This document shows, in pieces, positions 1-9,262 of a DNA stretch of 64,000 nt (position 1 is its first letter; each line of letters begins with the position of its first letter). Location of the stretch: contig NW_005178980.1 in NCBI RefSeq assembly GCF_000350225.1, positions 192,943-256,942 of the forward strand. Reading direction: 5' to 3'. This DNA comes from Chondrus crispus. Taxonomy: Eukaryota > Rhodophyta > Florideophyceae > Gigartinales > Gigartinaceae. Under the pieces are notes generated by a model. It had not been told where the DNA came from, searched no databases, and saw only the letters and a list, made by a program, of their open reading frames with translations. Made by a program: the position numbers and the translations under genes.

Positions 1-1861
1 CGGGGTGGTCGTGGTACGCAATTGTACTACAGTGACCATTATCCCCTCTACATCTTCGCCCCTCGCAAGCGCCAACAAGGAGCGCAATGCCGTCAAACTC
101 CGCACCCACGCCAAAAGCATACACAAAAGATTGGCACTTTCAGAAAAAGCGGATATTATCCACCAGTTATCTACTGGATCTACCGTGAGATATACAGCCT
201 CTCGATTCGCCTGTAATCCACAAACAATTCAAAAGATCCGAAAGAATTCTGTCAAACTTCTCGCTGCTGTGCAAGAGGGAACTCCCAACGCACAGTTGAA
301 GGCACTCAAAGTCCCCAAATTTCCCGACATCGATGAGGCACTGTACTAATTTGTGCAAATTGCTCGTGGAACAAAGCTACCCCTCTCAGGCTCGGTCCTT
401 CGCTGTCGCAGCGTGCAAATTCGAGCCATCCTTCTGAAAAAGGACCATACGCATGCAGAAATAAATCGCCTACAATCTTTCTCCGCCTCTCCAGCTTGGG
501 TGACATCTTTCACACGGAGGCATGCACTGCGTTCTGTGAGACTACACGGCGAGGGCGGAAGCGTTTCAGTTAGGGATGTTTCGGCTGGGATATGTCGTCT
601 TCGAGAACATCTAGCAGATTTTGACGAAGAATTCATCTTCAATATGGATGAGACAGGCTTGTTCTTTAAGCTTTTCCCGAAGAAAACCGACGTTCTATCA
701 TATGAGGACAGCGATAAACTCAGAGGGACCAAGCATATGAAGGCCACAGCACGTGTGTCCATCTATGTTTGTACAAATGCGACGGGTACATTGAAAGTGC
801 CGATAAGCATTATTGGTACCGCCCAAAATCCCCGATGTTTCAGGAAAGGTCGCCCTGCCGTTCAGTACTTCAGGAAGAAGAATGCGTGGTCAGACTCTGT
901 CACGTTTCGTAAATGTTTTTATTGTGGTTTTTTGCTCTTTATTCGCGGAAAACGTCGCAGAACGTGGCGCTCGTGATGGACAACTGTGGACCGCAGGGAA
1001 CGGACCTCTTAGACGCGCGAGGGCAATTTTCAATTTTTACCCTTCCACCGAAATGTACCTCTGTCTTCCAACCAATGGACATAGGGGTAACTGCAGCCTA
1101 GAAACTTAAATATAAGTCACGATTACTGGAGCTCATATCTGCCACAGTCGAAGACCGGGATGCTCTTCGCGAAGGAGCCAAAAACATGAAAGCGGGAATG
1201 AAAGGGCTGGATGAGGGTCATGACCCGCACATGTTAGATGTCTGTGATTTAATTTTGGAAGCCTGGGAAGACCTTCCTGAGAGAACGATCGCCCGCTGTT
1301 GGATCAAGGCAGACATTCTGCCACGAGTTGCTAATAGCAAGCTGATCGGTATTCACGGAAAAGTGAAGAGGGAAAACCGTTTATTGAAGCAGAAGATATC
1401 TCGGCTATCGCGACAATGTTTTCAAATATAAGACTTTACAGTGGAGAAGATGTGGCATCCGGTGCGGATTTTATTGACGCAGGTGATCTGCGTAGATGGG
1501 TTACGATTGAAGACGAGGAGCTTGTACGAGAGGCATTGGTCAATGATTCGTTTGATGTGGTCGAGGAGTGTTTAAGGGGGAGCCAATCACGCAGGGGAAC
1601 GCTGAAATCCAGGAAGACTCTGCGGATGAAATGCTAATTGTTGCAGAGAAACTATCACCGCTTGCTGATGTTGCGCAGTTGTTTGAGGGAGTGGAGTCTT
1701 TAGCGGAAAGGGCAAGTGTCGATACGGCCTGCGAAGGGCTTCGACGAGCAAAACGAGCATTTTCGAGGCCTACCGAGAGCAGACGAGGAAGAGAATACGT
1801 CAGACGCTCATTTCTGAGAATTTTGAGCAATAAAGTACATGTGGCAGCAGTGAGATCTTAA
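1..1861 (+). pseudogene. pogo/Tigger-like DDE transposase, decayed, cut by window edge
   Basis: Remains of a Tc1/mariner-superfamily (pogo/Tigger, DDE_1) transposase, a nuclear cut-and-paste enzyme. The N-terminal piece (5-349) looks like the paired CENP-B-type helix-turn-helix DNA-binding region. The catalytic core starts at 353-976, with the motif FNMDETG giving the first Asp. The second Asp is in LVMDNCGP (about 970-990) and the third in FQPMDIGV (about 1072-1095). Breaks seen: an in-frame TAA at 347-349, a frameshift near 930-950, an in-frame TAG at 1099-1101, and two further frame changes near 1420 and 1570 in the C-terminal tail, which ends at 1859-1861. No start codon or 5' terminal repeat is visible, because the element begins outside the window or is truncated. 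The family call is firm; the element boundaries are not. Confidence 0.8.
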
Positions 1862-2791
1862 CAGTTCGTTCTGTCTCTGTCAATAGTTCGTATTTCTGGA
1901 TCCTGGCACGGGGGCGAACTATTGAGCGGTACCTACTGTACTGTGTACAGTAACGCGAAGGGTCCAGTTGAAGCGGAGGGGCCAGGCGCAGCGTGAAGGT
2001 GGCCAAAGAACCACTCCGACAAGCCGGTGATAACAATGCGGCTGTTGAAGTAGACGGAAAACATCCGTTCAGACGACCAATCAAGACGGTACATAATCCA
2101 AAGCTTCGGGTAATGTAAATTGAGGAGCTTGTAGTATAACGACCGTCGCGCGCGGGGAGGTTATTAACCGTGCGGCCGTGCACGGTGCACACGTGGGTGG
2201 GTGTGCCCACGTGTAGGGAGCGCGCGCGTGTACCGACCGGTCGTGTCGTTGCGCACGTGCACAGTAGCACACGTGTCGTCCGAGCAGTAGTCTACGCGTG
2301 TTACGTGTGCGCGTTAGCACACGTCTCGTCCGTGCGGTAGTCTGTAAGCAACACGCGTGTACAGTAGTGCACACGTGTAGTAGCAGCGTCCGTGCGGTAG
2401 TAGTAATTATGGCGCTAGCTTTTCAATTGTGTACATTACCCGGCGAGCACTAGGCAGCAGGTACTGTACTACCGTACTGGGACAGGAGTCCGAGGCGTCC
2501 CTCTGAGGGGTTAAGACCTGGCACCCGTCCCCACCAGTAAACTGGGGCAAGCTCGCCCCCGTCCCTTTCGTCCCTACATACGTCGGTTTCGGTTGTCTAT
2601 CGCGCGCGCTGGCTTCTAACCCGTTACCGGTCGCTCCCGTTCACGCACCACGGAGCGACTGCGCGTAACCGGCCAGTGAGCCACTCCTTTTTCGCGAGAT
2701 CGTCCGATCGGTTCAATTAGCGCGTCGCGTCCGCACCGCGTGCTCCCTCGCTAAAGCCTCCTCCTCTTACCCAACCCAGGGCGAAGAGGAG
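1862..2791. other. Non-coding stretch between pogo relic and DIRS-like element
   Basis: No convincing ORF on either strand. The left part may hold the 3' end of the pogo-like element. The middle is an ACGTG-rich repeat (separate entry). The right part (about 2400-2790) is GC-rich and may include the unrecognised terminal repeat of the DIRS-like element, whose recombinase gene ends at 2792. Confidence 0.4.
2155..2400. repeat. ACGTG-rich diverged tandem repeat, about 50-bp period
   Basis: The motif TAGCACACGT and its variants recur at 2265, 2315 and 2365, exactly 50 bp apart. Each is followed by a CGTCCG-GTAGT block. Many CACGTG/ACGTGT cores occur on both sides. The texture resembles the U3 part of the E5 LTR (61300-61380), so this may be LTR-derived. 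That link is inferred from composition only. Confidence 0.45.
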
Positions 2792-3688
2792 TTATCCCAC
2801 AGAGCTCATTAACCCCCCGATGCGCGGACTATGAGAGCCATAGTTGGCACCAGACGGCGGGACAGCGTTCACAAGCCCGAGCGCCCGGGACACAGCGGGA
2901 GCGAGGTGAGCAGTACCCCATCGGCTGGTAATACTTAGATCGAAGAGACCCGCGGATACCGGGTGCATGGAAACCCAGCAAAGTAGTAGGGCGTCCGTGT
3001 CCGAGCCCTGCGGCCAGGACGGACTCCGAGCGTAAGATAGGATGAGCGGTTAGCGGAGCGATTTCCCCTTCCGGTGTCTCAGATGCGCTGTGAATCTCTC
3101 CGGCGTGACTGACACATCCGTAGGTGCGACGTATGCCACGGTAACGGCGCGGCAATGGAAGGTAAAGGAAAATATAACCGCGGCACACGCCCCAACATTC
3201 TCGACATCACTGGCCATCAGGCCAAATTCCAGCACACGTTTCATCACATCAGCCCCACATCTAACCCGGACCAACTGCTTGGGGTCGGTCTGTTCCTCTT
3301 TGTTCGCGAAGGCTTGTAACAAGTCCTTGACTGAGAGGGTCAGAGTGGGGGACGCAGACCCATGGCTGATATGATACCGCGACACTGCCGAGACGTATTG
3401 CGTCGCTGAGGCAGCACTCACCCTTCCCTCGAGTGACAGGTCGCCAATTTATGCGAGAACATCCCCTTTTTCGGCCGGCAGCGGCACCATTAGCTCCTCA
3501 TCTCGGAAAGCCAGCCACTTACGAATCTGACTCGATCGGTTCGTCCACGTGCGCTTCCTCCAACCGAAGTTGGCCAACAGCGACGCTACCTCCTCGGCGC
3601 CCCCAGTAGGCGTATACGTACCCGCTCTTGACAACACCGAAGCAACAATCCCCTTCTTCCAACTCTCCCTATCCGATCTGTGCGACAA
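2792..3688 (-). pseudogene. DIRS-like tyrosine recombinase, decayed
   Basis: Enzyme that would integrate the circular cDNA of a DIRS-like element. The N-terminal SAM-like core-binding helices start at 3688 (…RSSQIRKWLAFRDEE…). The catalytic part begins near 3190 with an arginine in the segment FHCRAVTVAYVAP, and the box II motif HSPR lies near 2830. These would be the first Arg and the HxxR of the R-H-R-Y tetrad. The terminal Tyr is not visible, because the frame stops at 2792-2794. Two further in-frame stops lie at 3449-3451 and 3050-3052. All pieces share one frame, so the decay is by nonsense changes. The family call rests on motifs and on its place after RNase H. Confidence 0.7.
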
Positions 3689-3794
3689 CCATGGGCCAAG
3701 CGTCCCCCTTGCCCTCTCTGCCGCCCAGCACCGGAGAATGGGCGCCTGGGTGCATGACCTGAACGCGACGCGCTAACGCGCCCAAGCGCGCGTA

Positions 3795-5533
3795 CTATGC
3801 TTGCGCCGGCCAATTCGGAGCGAACAAGACACCTCGACCACCCTCTGCCTCAATTTTGCGAACTACCACCGGCAGCAGGTCGAAGGGCGGATTCCATAGC
3901 CGCCCCTTCCCGTCTCCCCAATCCTCTTGCATCTGCGTCGATAGGTACTTCCGTCGCGCCACCATGGTCTCCCCCAGTGGCCGGCTTGAACACCGGGTGA
4001 TCCACACCATACTCCGCCTGTATGGATTGTATCAATTCCGAAGTTGCGCGAACATCGCCCGGGTCCCATGTGCGGGACAGCGTGTCGGCGAAGCGGTTGA
4101 CGGCGGACGGAATCCAACGCGCCTCCAGGCGCACGCCCAATACTCGCAGGAGAGCTTCCAACTTCCGCAGTTCCGTCATCATCTCCTTCCACGCCGAAAC
4201 CATCGCGTTGAGTATGTAGACCACGGCCTGGTTGTCCTCGCGCAACAGGATTCGTCGCATCCGGGGGTTGGATACGTAGTGGGCGAAGTGTCGGTACAAC
4301 AAGAGTCGGACGGCTTTCAACTCTCGCAAAGTGATCGACTGCGCTCGATCGTCCGCCTTCCACAAAACCCCTCCCTCCCACAAACCCAGCAATCCTTGCC
4401 CCATATCGAATCCCAACGTGCCACCGTAGCCCACATCCGCTGCGTCGCTGTGCATCGCCAGGTGCGGGTCGAGTCGTACGAGATCGCGTCCTTCCCCTGA
4501 TTAATGAACGCCAATAACGAAGGTCCGTGAGCGACTGCCGACTCAACCGCACCTTCCCACCTCTCTCTCTCAACTGACTGGTGTCGGTGTCTCGCCCCCT
4601 CATCTTACCGGCTCCTTGGGATACTCTTTTGTCGCCATCCATCAAGCCTGGATACCATGCCGTAGCTCCGCGCCCGCACCCCCGTGCGCTTCGCGCCTCG
4701 TCGTTGCGGATAAGTTTCGGGCAGCACCACCTGGAGCTTGCGGGCTTGCTCCGGAGTGCCACCTTCCAACTTGATCCTCGCTCCTTGCGTCCCGTGAGAG
4801 ACATGTCGAAGTATATGGAGCGCGTGAAAAAGTGGGCGAGGGGTACGGCGAGCGACAATGAAACGCACACGCCGCAGAAATGCCTTAGAAACCTGACCGA
4901 CACCAACCGTCTAGACCTCTGAGCCAACAACAAGATCCTCTTCCCCAGCACAGGCACCTTCCTTACCTTGGCATCCGACACATATATTTTCATCGCTTCC
5001 GTGTCCATGTGCATCCCTAGGTGATCCAGTTGGCGACTCCCTTCCCAACAACCCTTCGTTCCATGGCGCACAATACCCAACCTTCCAAACAGCGCCGAGA
5101 GCCACATCCGCGCGCTTTTGCAATCCTCCCGTGTTGAAGGGCGCCCATACCGACAAGGTGTTACCAAAAAGTCGTCGATATACGGCCGCACCCTGTAGCC
5201 CAATTTCTCCCGCATGTGGCGCACCAGAGGGCGGAACAACTTGGTGAACCACAGCACAGAGCACCCCCATCCAAAGGAGAGAGCGACTCAACGGTAGAAA
5301 CAACCCCCGTAGCGGAACACGAAGAAATCGCGCATGTCCGGATGCAAGTAGAAGTGCCGGTATCCTGTCTGCAGATCCCATGACATCAACATGTCGTTCT
5401 TCTGAATGTCCGCCGCGAACGAGGGAATTGTCTCCATCTTGATGCTCCCCTTCGGCCAGTGCTTGCTCTGCCGGTGGAAGTTGAGGACAAACCTCCCCTT
5501 CCCTTCTGCCCCCTCCCCTTGCCACAACAACAA
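3795..5533 (-). pseudogene. DIRS-like reverse transcriptase and RNase H, decayed
   Basis: Polymerase part of the DIRS-like element. The 5' piece (5291-5533) has RT motifs around SWDLQTGYRHFYLHPD. The next piece (from 5257) carries the catalytic box YIDDFLV followed by the LG…M.I..S..K region typical of DIRS RTs. RNase H is in 3850-4455, with HSDAADVGYGG, TLRELKAV, REDNQAVVYI and AVNRFADTLSR supplying the acidic residues. The tail (3795-4010) contains PPFDLLPVVVRKIEAE and FAPNWPAQ, a segment usual in this family between RNase H and recombinase. Breaks: in-frame TGA at 5288-5290, a frame change near 4510, another near 3950. Confident for family, certain that it is broken. Confidence 0.8.
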
Positions 5534-5570
5534 ACGCCGACGAAACCAGCCTTCCCGCGGCTAAAATTCC

Positions 5571-6480
5571 CTACGCATCTTCCCGCCCGATCTCCTCCAA
5601 CACCGCTCGCAAACATCCTTCCTCCAAGTCCTTCGTCGCAAAGGCCGTGTCTTCTTCCGTCTGGGGGAGTTCCGACAGCATCAATCCATCCGTAAACGGC
5701 TTCCCGGGCATGTCCCGGATACCGTATCGGACTGCCCGGACGAGATAGTCCGACGCCTTGAGCCCCGATGACCATACGTCGGCCCTCGTAGACGTCACTC
5801 GCCACAAAGGTAGTCCCCCGGCCACCTTTGCTTCCGCTTTGCCCCTTAGGGCGCCCGTTACTCGACCGGGCGGGCCCTCGGGGCCCGCCCCATCCCCATA
5901 GCCGCGTCCGCTCGCCCTCCCCAATCTTGCTTTGGCGAGCTGCTTTGCGTCCTCAATCTCAAACTTAGATGTGAGGGCCACCCGTGCTGTACGGTAAGAT
6001 TCGGAGAACACCGCATCCTGTCCCTGTTCGACAAGAAAGGACATCTGTCTTGCCATCTCAATTCCTTGATCCGTCAGATCCCGGAAGTACTAGGCGCGCA
6101 TCGACAGTACCTCCAACGCAGCCTTGAACGAGTTCTGCGCCAAAGTCAACCTCCTCCCGAGATCGTGCAGTTCTCTATCTTGTCCCTTAGCCACTTCCAA
6201 CGCAGCCAAGCCAAGCTCCGTCCACACTCCTGCCGGGTTGGTGTACTCCCATTCTTTCGCGGATCGTCGGTCCTTGGACGGCAGCTCGGAGAGGAATGCA
6301 TCTGCAGTGGGCTTAAAGTACCCCATATAGGTTACCGGCACGTGCGGCCCCCTTTCAAAAACACTCCCCTCGCCAACCAACTTTAGAGAATTCAAATCCA
6401 TGACGACAGCGCCGTAATCACGACGTTCCGGATTTTCAGTCGCCCACGCGGCCTGCACCGCCACCCCCGCCGTAGGCGGG
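5571..6480 (-). pseudogene. DIRS-like gag-like protein, 3' part
   Basis: Minus-strand reading frame directly upstream of the RT, in the place of DIRS ORF1. Two pieces (6090-6480 and 5571-6056) share a frame and are separated by an in-frame TAG at 6090-6092. The protein is helical and charged with no zinc knuckle seen. I recognise no specific domain, so 'gag-like' is from position. Its N-terminus is missing, because the E2 LTR begins at 6481. The frame differs from that of the RT, so a frameshift or a separate start is needed. Confidence 0.5.
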
Positions 6481-7662
6481 TGTAGTGCAATGTGCCCGGC
6501 AGGCCGCGAACGCAGTCCGACGGTCAAACAAAAAGAAGAAAAGCAACAACAGCAACAACCACTGCCGATGGCACGCGCTACGGAGCGTTCGAGACTCCCT
6601 TTCCCCTTGTGTGGGCTTGCGGCCCACGGTAGCTCAACTCCGACGGGGGGGGTAAGGAAAGATGCCCGGCCCGGCAGGATAATGGTGGTAGAGACTTGTG
6701 AAGACTTGAGTGCTCGACGAGTGCGGGTTGGGCTTGTCTACGAGGATGTAACCGCGGTTCGCTGGGTTGTAAGGCCAATGCTCGACGAGCGTCTTCAGCA
6801 CCTTGGGTATAATTCAAGGTCTTCGACGGGGGCTTGTTCAGCACTACCCGACGGGATCGTAACCGTGTAGCAACGCTACTACCGACGTGTTGCCCGATGG
6901 CTAAAAACACCCTCACGAGCGCGATCGCAATCGCGGTAGGTGGTACCAACTCTGTCTTGTACAGTAAGACCTTCGACGGAGGCGTCGTTGCAACAGCCTT
7001 TCGACAGAACTTGAAACAGTAGCAACGCTACACAACGTGTTGCCCGATGGCTAAAACACCTACACCGGATCGGTCGCAACCAACTCCAGTGGAACCAACA
7101 CAATTAAGGGAAAAATAGAGGTAGAGATAGGAAAGAGTAGGGAAATAAAGGAAAAAGAAAAGGGAACCCCCGAGCGCAAAGGATGCCGTAGGCTTAGGTA
7201 AAAGGGAGCGTCTTGGTAGAGACGGACTTCGACCAAGGCGACATTCAACTCTGGCAACTCGGGTTCGATTGGGAAATAAAGGAAAAGGAAAGGGGACGCC
7301 CGAGCCCTGAAGGATGCCGTAGGCTTAGGTAAAAGGGAGCGTCTTGGTAGAGACGGACTTCGACCAAGGCGACATTCAACTCCGGCAACTCGGGTTACCT
7401 TTACTGACTTGGTGGTCAGAGGGCTAAGTTATATATCGCCCCGCCGGAGCCGCTACAGTGGCTCGCGGCGCTAGATCCTAGATCTAATCTAGTGTCAGCA
7501 AAATTAATGCCAACTAATTAACTAAATAAAATAAAATAATTAAAAATTAAAACTTAAAACTGTGCAATTATTCACACGTGTGTCCCCCAACCCGGACTAC
7601 TTTTCATATCCAAATATTTTCCTTTCTTTTCACCCCCCTTTTCAGGTGCGTATTGCACTACA
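6481..7662 (-). repeat. LTR, subtype A (3' LTR of E2)
   Basis: 1,182 bp bounded by the inverted ends TGTAGTGCAAT and ATTGCACTACA. In the minus sense it starts at 7662. A TATA-like tract lies at 7430-7436, followed by the small inverted repeat CTGAC/GTCAG, found in all LTRs of this family here. An internal block is tandemly duplicated (7140-7270 and 7271-7396). A purine tract lies immediately outside at 7663-7672, which identifies it as a 3' LTR. Nearly identical to 42350-43530. Confidence 0.8.
7140..7396. repeat. Tandem duplication inside subtype A LTR
   Basis: Two copies of about 130 bp, each running from GGGAAATAAAGGA to CAACTCGGGTT. The second copy starts at 7271. The same duplication is in the LTR at 42350-43530 (second copy from 43139) but absent from the other LTRs in the window, so it marks subtype A. 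Confidence 0.75.
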
Positions 7663-7672
7663 TATCCCCCTT
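7663..7672 (-). promoter_or_regulatory. Polypurine tract of E2
   Basis: Minus-strand AAGGGGGATA directly abutting the 3' LTR, the usual plus-strand primer site of LTR retroelements. The same tract abuts the LTRs at 43531 and 44741. Confidence 0.65.
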
Positions 7673-7785
7673 CCGAGCGCTCTTGTACGCCGCTCCGCCA
7701 TCGTATAATCTCCTCGCCGTTTCTCTCATAACCCTACACCGCCATGTCCAGTAATCGGTGAAAGTGCAAGAGCAAGACGGGCCCC

Positions 7786-8455
7786 ATGTTTCCTTCATCC
7801 CCGAGCCACTCGAGTGGTGGTACTAAACGCAAGCGCCACGGCGTGGGCTTTTCTTCCACTTCCCACGACCCTCTAAGTCTTCCTTCCATCCCTCGATTAC
7901 CCCCTGATTCCCAACATGCTGGCCCTGTTGTCCACATCGATTCCAATCCTAACGCTCCGTCCTCGCGTCGATAACCTGCTGCGTCGGAGCTCCACGATAA
8001 GGCCATGCGCCTTAATCCTGAGCTTTTTGCTTCCGCTAAATGGTTCTCAGTGATCGGTGTATGCGCCTTCGATGACATCGCTTACTCGTTCGCCGATGGC
8101 GCCGGTATGCTTCCAGGACAAATCCCCCTTCAAGCTATCCGGTCTTTCGATTGGTTGGCTCGCATCGCCATTCCTCCCTCCATTTTGTGTCACACTCCGC
8201 CTCGCGGTCGTGCGGTGTTATCTACCCGCTTCATGACCGCTGTGTGTGACAGGCTTGAGCTGCCATTGACGCAGGATCTCATCCCTGACGAATTCGGTTG
8301 TGACACGTGGCAGTTTCGCACCGAGGGCGAGCGGTCGTACCTCGATAACATGCTGGCCTGGACCTCCGATAACCCTCCTCGTGAAGCTAACCGCCTTCGG
8401 GTCAACCAACGGACCGTCTCGGGCGACGCTATGATGTGGACCAACGCCATAATTC
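7786..8455 (+). pseudogene. Antisense accessory gene of E2, N-terminal half (interrupted by E1)
   Basis: First half of an unrecognised protein encoded opposite to E2 gag-pol, beside its 3' LTR. ATG at 7786; one in-frame TAA at 7972-7974; the frame otherwise stays open to the E1 insertion at 8456. The start is Ser/Pro-rich and basic (TKRKRHG). It is followed by a conserved block containing SFADGAGMLPGQ, a CDTW-FRTEGER motif (here CDTWQFRTEGER) and a long helical stretch. The same blocks occur in 44866-45952, and more distantly in 26542-28218 on the minus strand. The C-terminal half resumes at 29101 after E1, with the duplicated AATTC at the junction. No known family is recognised; it is not gag or pol, which E2 encodes on the other strand. 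Confidence 0.65.
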
Positions 8456-9156
8456 TGTAGAGCACTGACCACCCCGCGCAATCGCGGTGCTGTACTGTAG
8501 CACACGCGGAATGCGTCACTATCATAAGTGAGATATGCACCACGTATAACCGTGTATCCAAACCCCCGCTCGTGTTCGGGTGTAAGCTCCATGGAGCCCT
8601 GTCGAAGTACTGACAGTTCTATCCACGTGTACCCGTGTTATTCCTCACGTTAATCGTGTCATTCCCCACGTGTAGTGGTTGTCATACCTCCCCCAAGAGG
8701 AGTTTCTCCGGCCATCGCCGCCGTCGTTCAATTTAGTAATTTTAGTTTAATTAGTTATCGTTCCGACGTCGGCTAGTATGTAGCCGACGTCCGACCCTAA
8801 GTAAATCCTCACGAAGCTTTGGGTCTGCAACTCGGGTTTCTGGAACGGAGTCGTAGCCTCGCGTCGGTCCCCGTCCCACGACGGTACCCTGCGAGCCATC
8901 TACGTCCCGATTCCCTCCTGTCTCTACCGCGCGCGTCGTCCCGCCACGCCCGGCTCTCCGCGCGACAGCTGTCCCTACCGCTCCGCCCCTCCTGGGATCT
9001 GTTTTCCCACTTTTTCCCTTACTTTCCCTACTGCGCTTCGCGCCCGGCCCCGTACCGGTCCCTTACGGGTGGTCTTCCGATAACCCCCTACACGCGCCCC
9101 CGAACGCGCGCGCTCTGCCAGAGGGGGATCCCACCCTTCCCCCTCAGTGCACGACA
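8456..9156 (+). repeat. 5' LTR of E1
   Basis: 701 bp, TGTAGAGCACTG…GTGCACGACA, nearly identical to 28402-29100. It contains an 11-bp perfect inverted repeat with a 5-nt loop at 8765-8791 (GACGTCGGCTA/TAGCCGACGTC). Near its start are the short hairpins CCGCG-caat-CGCGG and GTGCT/AGCAC. Coding-looking frames across it are chance. Confidence 0.9.
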
Positions 9157-9159
9157 TTT

Positions 9160-9177
9160 TGGTCTCCCGACCTAGAA
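9160..9177 (+). promoter_or_regulatory. tRNA primer-binding site of E1
   Basis: TGGTCTCCCGACCTAGAA begins 4 nt after the LTR and starts with TGG, complementary to a tRNA CCA end. The identical 18 bases follow the 5' LTRs of E2, E3 and E5. I cannot name the tRNA from sequence alone. Confidence 0.7.
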
Positions 9178-9262
9178 GTCTACGGAGTGTCCCTTATCAC
9201 TTACCGTTTTTGGTCCTAGGTGTTCTATCTCTGTTTCAACAGGTTTCGACAAGCTCAAGGCT

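Larger units (their letters stand above)
2792..6480 (-). mobile_element. DIRS-like tyrosine-recombinase retrotransposon, decayed
   Basis: Minus-strand order is gag-like protein, reverse transcriptase, RNase H, then tyrosine recombinase, the layout of DIRS/Ngaro/PAT-type elements, which integrate with a recombinase instead of a DDE integrase. No LTR or split terminal repeats were identified. The upstream (right) end is cut at 6481 by the LTR of element E2. I did not find the missing N-terminal part of gag beyond the right end of E2. Multiple stops and frameshifts show it is inactive. Confidence 0.75.

Noticed and set aside
3856-4500. Plus-strand gene of 214 codons
   Set aside because: Exact shadow of the DIRS RNase H frame on the other strand.
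6490-6870. Genes within the LTRs (also at 41260-41724, 42240-42569, 52894-53476, 56401-56955)
   Set aside because: They recur with each LTR copy on alternating strands, overlap TATA and repeat blocks, and are broken differently in each copy.
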